Assembly: GCA_001939145.1 (NCBI GenBank)
Contig: LSRX01001210.1
Location: 95,352-159,351, forward strand
Length of the DNA stretch: 64,000 nt
DNA from: Symbiodinium microadriaticum
Taxonomy: Eukaryota; Sar; Dinophyceae; Suessiales; Symbiodiniaceae
Direction of reading: 5' to 3'
In this document: positions 38,975 through 49,369 of the stretch, piece after piece
How positions within the stretch are numbered: position 1 is the stretch's first letter
Layout: each line of letters opens with the position of its first letter
The notes under the pieces: generated by a model
The model's input: the letters and a program-made list of their open reading frames with translations, nothing else
Told to the model about the DNA's origin: nothing
The model's database searches: none
Translations under genes and position numbers: made by a program

Positions 38975-39299
38975 TATAACCCTCAAAACCCTAAACCCTA
39001 AAACCCTTCTTTAACAATGGGTAAAGGGCCCTTTCTATTTTTGGAACCCTTAGATATAGGTTTGTAGACTCTAGACCAAGCCCAAATAACCTACTGCCCA
39101 AGGAGTTATATATGGAAAGCATAACTAAAACAAAAAGGAGGAAGGTTGCACAGGGTGTAGGATGGTGTAGGCCTAACATCAATGGTGCAACTCGTCAACC
39201 TATGGCTGACGGGACTATGCCTAGGCAGTGAGACCGGGCGCTGCCATTTCATTGACATGGTCAACCCGACCTGTCTTTCAGGTTTAGGGGGTAAGATTT

Positions 39300-39425
39300 C
39301 AGGCTTTGAGCCCTAAGCCCTAAGCCCTGAACCCTAAAAACTATAAGCCTTAAACCCTAAACCTTAAACTATAAGCCCTTAGCCCTATACCCTGAACCCG
39401 AAGCCCTAGGCCCCAAACCCTAAAC
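39300..39425 (-). repeat. Telomere-like block, CCCTAAA/CCCTAAG sense
   Basis: CCCTAAGC and CCCTAAA copies, with ACTATAAGCCTTAAACCC interruptions. Confidence 0.75.
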
Positions 39426-39589
39426 CCATTCTTCAGGTTCGAGACTGAAGGGTTCTTGGGCTTCAGGGCCTAAGGCTTCCAACGTTTCGGGCTTTGGGGT
39501 TCAGGGTTTACACAGCTTTAGGGTTTTATCATGTTTTAAAGGCTCTTTTCCGTCTGCAGAAAATTCAGGGTTTAGGGTTTAGGGTTTCA

Positions 39590-39655
39590 CCCAAAAGTAA
39601 GTAAAAAAATGGCCCAAGACCTATGAAAAGGCTATGAGTTTTACCTACTTTTGGG
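39590..39655. mobile_element. Short inverted-repeat element (single copy)
   Basis: CCCAAAAGTAAGTAAAA and TTTTACCTACTTTTGGG are inverted repeats around a 32-bp core; flanked on the left by TTTAGGG heptamers. Confidence 0.6.
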
Positions 39656-39774
39656 AGGTCCCGGCAGAAGTACCTTGGGGTTTGGCGTTGAGGGGCTCCT
39701 TGGTTTGGTTGCTGTCTGGCGCATTTTCTTCGGAGTTTGGAAGCTTCGAACTCGGAGTTGAGGACTGTAGGATT

Positions 39775-40045
39775 CACGGTTTAGGATTCAGAGTTTAGGG
39801 TTTAGGATTCACGGTCTAGGGTTTAGGGTTTAGGATTCAGGGTGTAGGGTTTGTTTAGGGTTTAGGATTCACGGTCTAGGGTTTAGGGTTTAGGATTCAG
39901 GGTGTAGGGTTTGTTTAGGGTTTAGGATTCACGGTCTAGGGTTTAGGGTTTAGGATTCGGGGTTTAGGGTATAGGATTCACGGTTTAGGGTTTAGGATTC
40001 AGAGTTTAGGGTTTAGGGTTTAGGGTTCACGGTTTAGAATTTATG
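39775..40045 (+). repeat. 60-bp higher-order telomere-like repeat
   Basis: TTTAGGATTCACGGTCTAGG recurs at 39801, 39861 and 39921, exactly 60 bp apart, each unit made of TTTAGGG and TTTAGGATTCA(C/G)GG segments; diverged units on both sides. Confidence 0.9.
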
Positions 40046-40415
40046 GCTCGGGGTATCCAAGTTAAGGCCAGGGCCGGGAAAAAACCTGGAAGATTTTGAT
40101 GTGATTATAGTAAGGACTCCTAACTGCTTACAAGTAGTCATGCTGACTAACATCGGCACTTCCAGCGCCTAGGGGTCGCAGGCTTCAGCTGGGGTCCAGG
40201 GGTGTCGCATCAGATGAAAACTATCTTCTACCTCGAGCCTGAAAGCTAGATCCTAAACTCGCAATCCCAAAAACCCAGAGCCCGAATCAAGGAACAACAA
40301 ACCTATGGAGCCCTTCATGGAAGGTGCCCTCAAGGCCTACCCTAAACCCTAAACCCTAAAACCCTAAACCCCTGAACCCAACCCTCTACGCTCCCAGCGG
40401 CCGGTTCTGAAAGCC
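40046..40415. other. Non-coding
   Basis: CCCTAAA run at 40340-40385; otherwise nothing recognised. Confidence 0.5.
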
Positions 40416-40520
40416 TATAGTAGAAGCCCGAAAGTTGGAAACCCAATGGCCTCAATCCTTAAGAGTATCTCAGCAACGCTTGTCCTTAACCGGTTTCCAA
40501 GCTTTTGGCATTTACTATAG
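40416..40520. mobile_element. MITE-like element, family J, copy 2
   Basis: CTATAGTAGAAGCCCGAAAG at the left, AAGCTTTTGGCATTTACTATAG at the right, inner GTTGGAAACC / GGTTTCCAA. Confidence 0.8.
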
Positions 40521-40619
40521 GGTTTTGGTACTTCCCTTCTGGAGGATGGCCTTCCCGATCTTCGTCGTCATCACCGAACCAAAGCTCTACCAGAGGCAGT
40601 CGAGATACCTCCACATCTG

Positions 40620-40950
40620 GGGCTTAGGGTTTAGGGTTTAGAGGGTTTAGGGCTTACGGGATTTCGGGTTTGGGGTTTGAGGGTTTTAGGGCTTAGGGGG
40701 CCTTAGGGTTTAGGGTTTTAGGGTTGATGAGGGCCTGTGGTGTTAAACCCTTTAGGGTTTAGCAGCTTCGGGATGTAAGGGCTTCAGGCTTCAGGATTCA
40801 AGATGAAGGGTCGGCGGGATTCGGGGCGTTTAGTTTTCTTTTCTTTGTTTTGAGGGCCTTGTGTTGAGGGTTTAGGTCTTGAGGTTTTGGGCTTTGGGTT
40901 TATAGGTCTGAGGGTTTAGGGTGTCTGGGAGTCTAGGCGCTGAAGGTAAG
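40620..40950 (+). repeat. Telomere-like degenerate blocks
   Basis: TTTAGGG and TTTTAGGG. A tail-to-tail motif TTAAACCCTTTAGGGTTTA lies at about 40743-40761. Confidence 0.75.
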
Positions 40951-40979
40951 GGTGTAAAGTTTTTGGTTTGGGAGGGGCT

Positions 40980-41285
40980 GAACCCTAAAACCCCAAAACA
41001 CTGAAGCCCTAAAACCCTGAAACCCTAAACTCTAGTCCCTAAACCCCGAAGCCCTAAACCCGAGGGGCGGGGGACGAGGCACGAATTCTCTGCGACCAAA
41101 GCTGGAGAGGAAGCAGAACGCCTCTCTACGCTAGCTCGCGTGATGCTTCCAAACTCAGTAGAAACCCAGCAAAAAATAGCCTGAGACACCACTGAAGCCC
41201 TCAAACTTCAAAAAAACAATCCCTAAACCCCTAAACCTAAAAACCCTAACCCTAAAAACCCTAAACCCCGAAGCCCTCTACCCCC
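40980..41285 (-). repeat. Telomere-like blocks, CCCTAAA sense
   Basis: CCCTAAAACCC variants at 40980-41065 and 41218-41285; the intervening sequence is not recognised. Confidence 0.75.
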
Positions 41286-41655
41286 AAGCTCTTCCAGTCG
41301 TCGTCCCCTCCTGGCCAGTCTCGACACGATGCTGAAGCTCCTGCACCTCGGGGCGAGACGCAGGGAATCCGGATCCCGAAGACCCTAAAGCCTTAAGGGC
41401 CTTAGCTTTGCTCTAGGAGTGCAGGGTTCATGGTCTAGACCCAAGAGAAACCTAGGAATAAAAAGGGTGCCCTTTTTGCTTGAAAGGACTCTATAAGGGA
41501 ACCTGAAACCTAAAAAAGGGAATAAGGGCCTACTCTGGGTCCTAGTGGTTTTGGGTCAAGGACTTTGGGGATTTAGGAGCTTGCGGGAGGGCAAAAAGGC
41601 CCTGAATCTGTGGGCTGTGGCAGGCTTTTCAACTCCTTTTCTCTGCAGGCGGCGT
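41286..41655. other. Non-coding
   Basis: AAAAAGGGTGCCCTTTTTG (about 41460-41478) is a short palindrome. No gene supported. Confidence 0.5.
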
Positions 41656-41657
41656 TA

Positions 41658-41765
41658 AGAAGTTTAGGGTTTCGGGTTTAGGGCGTAAGCCTCAACCCAG
41701 AAACCCTAAACCCTAAACCCTAGACCCTAAACCCTAAACCCTAGACCCTAAACCCTAAACCCTGC
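41658..41765. repeat. Opposed telomere-like blocks
   Basis: TTTAGGG at 41660-41685, then CCCTAAACCCTAGACCC repeats to 41762. Confidence 0.8.
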
Positions 41766-41859
41766 GAGACCCCGGCATTGGTCGAGATGACCTGCCAGTG
41801 GTGCGGTGACAGCTTCAACCCGCCCTGATCGGAGAGCAGACTCGGGCTTTGCAGTGGGC

Positions 41860-41966
41860 TACGGTTGATGATATAAATCCTGCATGACCCTCAATAAGGA
41901 ATATACACCATAATTCCCATAGTTTAGGGTCCTTAAAGTAATGCAGGATTTACATCATCAACCGTA
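41860..41966. mobile_element. MITE-like element, family A, copy 4
   Basis: TACGGTTGATGATATAAATC and GATTTACATCATCAACCGTA are near-perfect 20-bp ends. Confidence 0.9.
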
Positions 41967-42097
41967 TGGATGGGTTATGAGGCTTTCAGCAGGGATGAGG
42001 ATGAGAGTTCGGCATGGCAGGGGTGCAAGGCTGCTACTCCGAACACTTACACCCTTTTCAAAAAACGAAATAGGCGATTTGATTCTGGTAACATCTG

Positions 42098-42203
42098 GTG
42101 GTATCCGAAAATAGGGGGCCCTCATATAGTACCCTTAACAGTAGGATCCTTACTCTACGGACCCCAAACTAAGGTAAGGTACCCTCATTTTCGGAAAGTC
42201 CCA
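42098..42203. mobile_element. MITE-like element, family G, copy 2
   Basis: GTATCCGAAAATAGGGGGCC at the left, CATTTTCGGAAAGTCCC at the right, central GTAGGATCCTTAC as in the copy at 20862. An AAGGT direct duplication lies in the right half. Confidence 0.85.
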
Positions 42204-42304
42204 TCTCAGTACTGTGCTTCTATGGTTTGATTGTCGCTCTGGAAGGTCTGGGTGGGTTGGGGCTTTGAGACTCGGGCGCGTGGGCGAAGATATGCATGTC
42301 TGCT

Positions 42305-42306
42305 TG

Positions 42307-42337
<31 letters not shown>

Positions 42338-42430
42338 GCGTGATTGCTTGCCTACTTACTTACTGTACTTAAATACTTACAGACCTACAGACATGTGGAC
42401 ACACACACACATATATATATATACTGACAG
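42305..42430. repeat. (CTTA)n and (CA)n/(TA)n microsatellites
   Basis: CTTACTTA runs at 42305-42370 and ACACACAC-ATATAT near 42400-42422. Confidence 0.9.
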
Positions 42431-42639
42431 AGAGGCATACACAGGCGTGAATATCTATAGATATGTACAATGAGTGTGTACACCTGTGTATACGCATACG
42501 CTCATATGTCTATGTTTTTGTTGATTTGTGTATATGTAAGTGTGCAAGAAAGCATATTCATACAGACAGGTAGATAGAAAGATCGATAGCCAGCTATCAA
42601 AGGGGGACATTGGTGGTGGCTTCCCGGCCGTCAGGTTCA

Positions 42640-43280
42640 CAGCCACAGGAAAATCTAGCTTTGCAAGGGCGGCTAGAGAAAGCTAGAGAACGCTGTAGCA
42701 AGAATTGCTTTGCGCATGTGCCGAAGATCTGTGGCTTTGAAAGAATGAAAGGGTAGGTCCGGAAACACAATAGAGCCCAACAGTGCTGGGCTTTCTGGCC
42801 TCAAGAATAGAAACTTAAACCCTAAACCATGCGCCCCACTATGCAAAGACTACGCCAACCTAGGTAGACAATGCTAGATAATGCTAGATTCCGGCCAGGT
42901 CCCGGAGGGCCAGGGATCCTACAAAATACTAGATACTGCGAGACGATGCTGGATAATGCTAGAAAATGCTAGATTCGCAGCGCTTGCCCGGGAAGTTTTT
43001 CTTTCTCACGAAGGGGATCTTTAGACGAAAACTCTCAGACAATCATACTGAACGAACGGTTCCGAAGTTCCGCAGGTTGGCTTCCGAGCGGAGGAAAAAT
43101 TAGCAGCTTGGCTTCTGAATGAAGGAAACGTCTAGCAGCTTGGTTGCTGAATGCGGGAAATATCTAGCAGCGGGCGTGGTTTCCTGAATGCAGGAAATAT
43201 CTAGGAAAATCTAGCTGTATCTAGCTCCTGTGCGCGTCTGCCGGCTGTGAAGAAGACGGCTTGCACAATGATGACAAAGC
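42640..43280. repeat. GCTAGA-rich repeat patch
   Basis: Short phrase GCTAGA(T/A)AATGCTAGA recurs through 42655-42975. From about 43080 to 43210 a unit of roughly 45 bp (CTGAATG-GGAAA-TCTAGCAGC) is repeated three times, closing with GGAAAATCTAGCTGTATCTAGC. No telomere-like heptamers apart from one CCCTAAA near 42822. Confidence 0.7.
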
Positions 43281-43329
43281 GCTCCTAAGAAGCTAGATAG
43301 ATTCCTAGATATACAGACAGATAGATATT

Positions 43330-43400
43330 ATATACATGAAAATACACACGCACGTGTGTGTGTGTGTGCGTATGTGTAAAATATACACACATACACACGT
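43330..43400. repeat. (GT)n/(CA)n microsatellite
   Basis: CACGCACGTGTGTGTGTGTG and ACACACATACACACG. Confidence 0.85.
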
Positions 43401-43539
43401 ATGACAGATGAGGCAGAGAGAGGAAGGATGTAGGATTTAGTTTTGGATATAGAATTTGGGGTTTGTCACGATCATCTCTCTGGGACAAAAATGGGCTATT
43501 ATTACTGATACTGATAATGATTCCGACCTCGACATGAAC

Positions 43540-43655
43540 CCTTAACCCCTATCCCCTATCCCTAAGCCCTAAACCCCTAAACCCTGAAACCCTCAACCCA
43601 ACCCCTAAACCCCTAAACCCTGAACCCCTAAACACTAATCCCTAAACCCTTAGCA
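43540..43655 (-). repeat. Telomere-like block, CCCTAAA sense
   Basis: CCCCTAAACCCTGAA-type octamer/heptamer mix. Confidence 0.8.
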
Positions 43656-43807
43656 CACTCTCCAGTTTCTGGCCTTCTCATTCTCGCCGGCCACATGCAG
43701 CCTCGGGCTATCTCAGGCCCGGGCCAGAGCTTGAATTTGGGGGGCCGTAAGTTGGGGTACATTGTAGTATACTAGGGTTTAGGGTTTAGGGACATTGTAG
43801 TGTACTG

Positions 43808-43989
43808 CTGTTGATGATATAAATCTGCAGGGACCCTCCTGCATTACGTTGAAGGACCCTAATATGGGAGTCATGGGATTTAGGGTTTACGGTTTAGGGA
43901 CCCTCCTGCATTACCTTCAGGACCCTAAACTATGGGCATTATGGTATGTTCCTTATTATGGGTACTGCAGGATTTACATTATCAACCGT
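43808..43989. mobile_element. MITE-like element, family A, copy 5, with heptamers inserted
   Basis: The left end (TGTTGATGATATAAATCTGC) and the right end (GATTTACATTATCAACCGT) are those of family A. The element is stretched to about 180 bp: GGGACCCTCCTGCATTAC occurs twice (43832, 43898), and between the copies lies GATTTAGGGTTTACGGTTTAGGG. This looks like a telomere-like insertion with a local duplication. Confidence 0.75.
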
Positions 43990-44144
43990 CGTGTAAGGCC
44001 TGGTGGGGACCTCGAATTCCTACACCCCACATCCAAGAACGGAACTTCAGCTAGAACACAAGGATCCTACGTGGGTGGATTCTTACTCTTTGGAACCCTG
44101 ATCCGGATCCGTAATCTCCATCATGAGAAGCACCCCCCCCCCCC

Positions 44145-44163
44145 NNNNNNNNNNNNNNNNNNN
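44145..44163. other. Assembly gap (19 N)
   Basis: Follows a run of C; probably an unresolved homopolymer. Confidence 1.
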
Positions 44164-44208
44164 GGGCGTCTGAACCCTGAAACCAAACGAAACAAGACCC
44201 AAAGCCAT

Positions 44209-44309
44209 ATGGGTAGTTCAATCAACTAGGGTCCCTTTGTCGGTCCCAAATATAATACGGCACCCTTATAAAAGGACCCTAAAAAGGACCCCCACGAGAA
44301 CTACCCATA
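44209..44309. mobile_element. MITE-like element, family B, copy 4
   Basis: ATGGGTAGTTC...GAGAACTACCCAT; core CCCAAATATAATACGGCACC. Confidence 0.8.
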
Positions 44310-44392
44310 GAATATACCCTGCAAAAACCGTCCATAGAAACCATCCTGGAAACTCCTTACAAGACCATGCGCTGAAGTCCCTATGGCCCCTT

Positions 44393-44497
44393 GGGTAGTT
44401 CTCTAAATTTGGGGTCCCCGTTAAAGTTAACAATGTAGTAGTAAGGCACCCATAATAAAAGGATCCCTAAAAGGGACCCTCATTTGGAGAACTACCG
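44393..44497. mobile_element. MITE-like element, family B, copy 5
   Basis: GGGTAGTTCTCTAAATTTGGG and CCCTCATTTGGAGAACTACC, only 83 bp after copy 4. Confidence 0.8.
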
Positions 44498-44922
44498 CCT
44501 TACTGTTAGCCCTTTACCGAAGCCCTCATGGCTAAAAAACCCTAAGCCCCATCACGAAGGCCCCCAAGGATGCGGCAGTGCTTCGTCTGCTGCCTCGTAG
44601 TTGCGGAGAACCTAAGTTCAAGGGCAACGGGAAGGTTTAGGGCTTAGGGCTTGTAAGTAGGGTTTGGGCTTGTAAGCAGGGTTTTTGGGCCCTGAGGGTT
44701 TAGGGCTTTTCAGCAGAGATTTGTGATACTAGTGAGGGATCTCCACAGCTCCAACCCAAAGGTCCCAACCCCGGGGAAAGCTCCAGAGGCCAAAGCGGAC
44801 GCAGGCGCAAGGGGGGCGCGGGGTGGGCTCAGCACCGTAGATCCCGCTTCTGGCATCGGTGGGTTGTGAAGCTCAAACCGCTAAATGACTAAACCCAAAT
44901 CCTCTTGAATCCATAAATACGA
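44498..44922. other. Non-coding
   Basis: Degenerate heptamers near 44635-44710; nothing else recognised. Confidence 0.5.
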
Positions 44923-45021
44923 ATGATGATACAAACTCTGCATTACCCTAAGGACCCTAAACTGTGGGAATTATGGTATATTCCTCATTATGGGAAATGC
45001 AGGATTTATATATTCCACCGT
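44923..45021. mobile_element. MITE-like element, family A, copy 6
   Basis: GATGATACAAACTCTGCATTA...AATGCAGGATTTATATATTCC; the core CTAAGGACCCTAAACTGTGGG. Confidence 0.8.
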
Positions 45022-46383
45022 ATCCTACAGGCCTATACTCCAAAAAGCCTTCTGACACCTGCAAGCTCCAACCCTGCACCACACCCTCGACGCTCGCTTG
45101 CATGCACAACTGAGGGCCGTTCCATGTGAGCCGCGCCCAAGTTGTTCCAGATGATCCTCACGAACTAGGGTTTAAGAGTGTTTAATATTGGGGCCCTGAA
45201 AAATATTCATGAATAGGTACCTCTATAGAAACCGTAAGGGAAATTCTTAAAGTTTCCCAGATTGCCACCTAGATTACAACTGTGAATGCGACAGGGTCTG
45301 AACTCTACTTTGACCCTCAATTCAAGACCTAAGAGGCCGAAACGCCGAAGTTTGAGATTTCAGGACTAGGCTTTGGATCCACTGCTTCAGCTACTGCTGC
45401 TGTTATCGTTGTTATTGCTAGTAAAACTATTGCTACACTACTACACTGCTGGTACGCTGCTGCTGCTGCCGCCGCTGCTGCCACCGCTACCCCACTGTTG
45501 CTTTTCTACTGCTACTGCTGCTGAACTGCTGTTAAACTGAGTCTTGCTAGGGCCACATTGGTTGATGCTGTGATGGCGATGGTGGCGACGATGGCGGGGC
45601 TGATGATGATCGTTGTGATAGTTGTGAGGGCTATGATGGCTGTGATGACTGTGATGGATGTGGTGAATGCTATGAGGCTAAGGTGTTGTTGCTGGTGATG
45701 GTGATGGTGATGGTGATGGTGATGGTGATGGTGATGGTGGCGGTGGCGGCGGCGGTGGTGGTGGTGGCGGTGGCAATGGCTGGATGTTTGTCCTCGCTGC
45801 CGCCTTCACTGCTTGCTGCACTTCCTAGTCTCAAGCAGTCGACAGCACATCTCATTTCAGCTAAGGCTCGGATTCCGCTGATCCTTCTCAGCTCCTGCAG
45901 CCGGGAATACGACACGGTTGCGAAAGTGCGTACGAATGTGCCGACCGCTCGACATACATTGACCACAACTGCAGCTGTAGATATCTCTACATGTAGCAGC
46001 AGTGCTAAGACTCAAGCTAGCACACGCATCGTCAGTTGCTAGGCGCATTGGGAATGACCCGTGCGATCGCTGAAGCACGAGTTCAGAAATAAGAAGACAA
46101 GTTCATAATATAGGGGAAGGAGACGTCGTGCAACCATGGCAACCAAACACGCGACTATCAGCAAATTATATCTGCGGAGACTAGGGGACACCTTAGCCCC
46201 ATTCATGCTTAGAAGTTGCTGAGTTGAAGGCAGAACTATAGATTTGGGGTTGAAATCAGCATCAAAGGCTATACCCCCATAGCACCTGCACCGGGGACGC
46301 AAGAAGCCTGTGATGGCTTCCATTACAATGAGCTCCGTCAAACGAGCCGCTCAAGAACACTAAGGCCCCAAACTCAAAGATCC
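45022..46383. other. Heptamer-poor island with triplet repeats; possible unrecognised gene
   Basis: CTG/GCT triplets at 45385-45530 and a (GGTGAT)n run at 45692-45740 passing into (GGCGGT)n. Minus-strand frames at 46341-46039 (100 codons, with a hydrophobic stretch YNLLIVACLVAMVA) and 45966-45670 are the only ones with protein-like composition, but neither has a recognisable family. Confidence 0.35.
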
Positions 46384-46491
46384 TACCGTGGATGATATAA
46401 ATCCTGCAATACCCTGACCCCCTAAACTATAGGAAGTATGGTATATTCCTTCCTTACTATGGATAATGCAGGATTTATATTATCAACCGTA
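46384..46491. mobile_element. MITE-like element, family A, copy 7
   Basis: TACCGTGGATGATATAAATC and GATTTATATTATCAACCGTA. Confidence 0.85.
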
Positions 46492-46562
46492 GGATCCCTA
46501 AACCCTAACCCCACACCCCAAAACACCCTGAACGCTGAAGCCTCAACCTGGACCAGTAATGT

Positions 46563-46657
46563 ATGGGGCCTTAATAATTGGAATAGGGCTTTGGGGTAGT
46601 TTATAGCTATAATCAGGAACCATAAGGAGTGATATTGGTACATAATTTAGGCCCTAA
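46563..46657. mobile_element. MITE-like element, family D
   Basis: TGGGGCCTTAATAATTGGAATAGGGCTTTGG at the left, GGTACATAATTTAGGCCCTA at the right. Confidence 0.75.
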
Positions 46658-46799
46658 ACCCCAAACCTAAACCCTAAAGCCTTAACCCTATAAGCCCCTA
46701 ATTTAGGCTTCTACGTGTATATAATGTTGAATCGGGCCGGGGTTGACGGGGAGGCGGGGAGCTCAACAATCGGCTCGGGAGCTTTGCGGTTGGGGGCTC

Positions 46800-47175
46800 A
46801 GGGTCCAAGGGTTTAGGGTTTAGGGTGTAGGCTTTAGGGTTTAGGGTGTAGTGATTAGGGCTTAGGGTTTAGGGTTTGGAGTGTAGTGATTAAGGTTTAG
46901 GGTTTAGGGTTTAGGGTGTAGTGATTAAGGTTTAGGGTTTAGGGTTTAGAGTGTAAGGATTAAGGTTTAGGGCTTAGGGTTTAGAGTGTAGGGTTTAGGG
47001 TTTAGGGTTTAGGGTCCAGAGTGTATGGATTAGGGTTTAGGGTTTCGGGTTTCGAGTGTATGGATTAGGCTTTGAAATTTAGGGTTTAGAGTGTGGTGAT
47101 TAGGGTTTAGAGTGTATGGATTAGGGTTAAAAATTTAGGGCTTAGAGTGTAGGGATTAGGGTTTAGGGTTTCAAT
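46800..47175 (+). repeat. Telomere-like minisatellite with GAGTGTAGTGATT phrase
   Basis: Units of about 35-45 bp made of TTTAGGG copies followed by (G/A)GTGTA(G/T)(T/G)GATTA(G/A)GG, repeated about nine times. Confidence 0.85.
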
Positions 47176-47785
47176 CCTGATCCCCCTCTCGGTCCCTGCC
47201 TAGTTGGAAGGCTTGGGCAGCACCGGCATAGTCCTGCTCTGACGGCAAGGCAGGGAGGGCAGGGCAAGGCAGGGCAGGGCAACTCTCAAGCAAATGAGAA
47301 GTAGAAGGTGTGTGTTGAGCGGCTTGGCTCGCAGAGTCATGGGGGGTTTTGTCTTCTTAATGCTGGTAGTATGCAGAATTGGGGTGAGCCAGGGACTTCA
47401 AGGGATTTGTGTCAGGGACTATGAGGGATATTAATTGCGTCGCAAGTCTAAGCAGCTACTATTGATACTATTCAGACCACCGACCGAAGACAAAGGCGCT
47501 AGGCCCTCAAGACCAAAACCGCTGGCCATTCGCCTCGAACACATCGTTTCCCTAAACAACAATCCCTATACCCCCAACCCTAAACCCTAAACCCCCCTTC
47601 AAAAAGCAAAAAGAAAACTCTCCAGGCTTTAGGGCAGTGTATCAAGGCTTGTACAGCGGTTTGGGATGAAAGGGTCTGGGCCTGGGGCTTCGGATTTGTT
47701 GAGGATCCTTCGGCTGTGCTACCCTGTAGAAAAAAGCTCAGACAAAGCTAGGGTGTGGTCTTCAAGGAAAACCCTCTGTGCCCTT
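47176..47785. other. Non-coding
   Basis: GGCAGGGCAAGGCAGGGCAGG-type short repeats at 47246-47280 and CCCTAAA at 47575-47600. No gene supported. Confidence 0.5.
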
Positions 47786-47896
47786 CTGGGTTCTTGTTAA
47801 GGGATTTCATTTAAGTTACCATAATGAAGAAAACCATATGATCTACTATAGATCTCTACTACAGCAACTTAAACTGAATCCCTTAACAAGAGCCCA
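47786..47896. mobile_element. MITE-like element, family C, copy 4
   Basis: CTGGGTTCTTGTTAAGGGAT and ATCCCTTAACAAGAGCCCAG are near-perfect 20-bp ends; core ACTATAGATCTCTA. Confidence 0.9.
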
Positions 47897-47976
47897 GCCA
47901 TGAGACCCTGAAGCCCTGACCTAAACCCTAAGCCCCAAACCCGAACCTAAACCCCCAACCCCAAACCCTGATTAAT

Positions 47977-48078
47977 CGGGGAACCGGAGTAGGAAACTCT
48001 GGGTCTTTATTGAGGGCTTTTAACATGAAGCCTAATATATTTGGGGTTATTGGGCCAGGGTTTCTTTATCAGGTTCCT
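47977..48078. mobile_element. MITE-like element, family E
   Basis: GGAACCGGAGTAGGAAACTCTGG at the left and CCAGGGTTTCTTTATCAGGTTCC at the right; core TTTGGGGTTATTGGGCCAGG. Confidence 0.75.
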
Positions 48079-48189
48079 ACGTTGTTAAACCCTAAACCCT
48101 AAACCCTACCTTTCTGCGTCCTTGAGATGAAAGAGGGCAAAGCCCCGAGCGTTCAGAAGGTGGCTCGCGCAGTCTAATGCACCTCGTCG

Positions 48190-48330
48190 AGGTGTTTCAG
48201 GTTTTTAGGGTTGTAGGGTTGAGGGTTTCTGGGGTTTTAGGGTGTTTAGGGCGTTTAGGGTTTAGGGGTGTAGAGGTGTAGATTTGAACATTTGGGGGTT
48301 TGGGATTTAAGGCTTGGGGCTTGGGGCGGG
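48190..48330 (+). repeat. Telomere-like degenerate block
   Basis: GTTTTTAGGG, GTGTTTAGGG and GTTTAGGGG variants. Confidence 0.65.
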
Positions 48331-49216
48331 TGTCTGAAAGGCTGTATCAATAGAACCGAATCTTTCTCACAAGTACCTTGATAAGCGTTGTATAGAAGGG
48401 TTTACAAAGGGCCGTTTATACTCTAGACAGCTGTATAAGGCTCCAGATTTCCCTCGGGGTTCAAAGTATCGAGTGGTTGGCTGGGTTTAGGGTTTAGGGC
48501 ACCGAGTACTTAGGTGCTGTACTTAGGTTAGGACAGTAGCCATCCAGCTTGGTATGAGTCAGCAGAAGGTACTTGGATGCTCAGACCCTCCCAAATGCAA
48601 GGAACAGAACTTCGCCAAATAGTAGTTGATTGTAGGGTGGAAGGCTCAGAAATGACTGAGCGGGCTGATACGGCTTGGGGTTTAGGGTTGGGGTTCGGTT
48701 TGGGGTGGCTATCAAGCACGTAATCGTAATCCCAACGCCCCTGTCACTCGCAACCCTAGCCTCAACCAAAACCGCAACGCCCCCCGCATCCAAAACCGGA
48801 AGCCCTAGACCCTATAAGCCCTAAGCTGTACATAGCCCAAGCCCGACATCCTAAACCTGAAACCCGCCCTAAACTCTAAACCCTAAACCCTAAACCCTAA
48901 ACCGCGGCCTGTCACACAGCCTTCCAGCATGTCTGCACCCTCCTGAAATCGCTGGGCGCAGACCTTCCGGAAAAGCTCCAAAGCGCTGTTCAAGGTTCCT
49001 AAACCCTAAACCCTAAACTCAAAACCCCAATCCCTAAACCCTAAACTTCAAGGCTCAAGGGGTAGGGCTTAGAAGGGCTTAAGGCTTAAGGCTTAAAGCG
49101 AAAGGTTCTGAGGTCCGAACGGATTCAAGCTCGAGGGCTTAAGCCTCAACTTGAAGACCGGTAAGCCTGCACCCCGTAACCCAAAACCCTAAAGACCCAT
49201 GACCCTGAACCCTCAA
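48331..49216. other. Non-coding with scattered heptamers
   Basis: CCCTAAA at 48860-48905 and 49000-49050. The minus-strand frames around 48528-48793 show no family features. Confidence 0.45.
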
Positions 49217-49369
49217 CTGGGTTCTTGTTAAGGGACTTTATTTAAGCTACCATAGTAAGGAAACCATGTTATTTACTAGAGATCTCACTATAGATCTCCA
49301 TGATGGTGACATAAAATTAACCCCTTAACCCAGAACCCTAAACCCTGAACCCCTTGACAAGAGCCCAGT
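49217..49369. mobile_element. MITE-like element, family C, copy 5, with CCCTAAA insert
   Basis: CTGGGTTCTTGTTAAGGGAC at the left and CTTGACAAGAGCCCAG at the right. The right arm is split by about 27 bp of CAGAACCCTAAACCCTGAAC, after which CCCCTT of the arm is repeated; GATCTC and TATAGATCTC are also duplicated in the core. Confidence 0.75.

Noticed and set aside
39775..40045. CRISPR array from regular spacing
   Set aside because: The repeats are contiguous telomere-derived units without unique spacers, in a eukaryotic genome.
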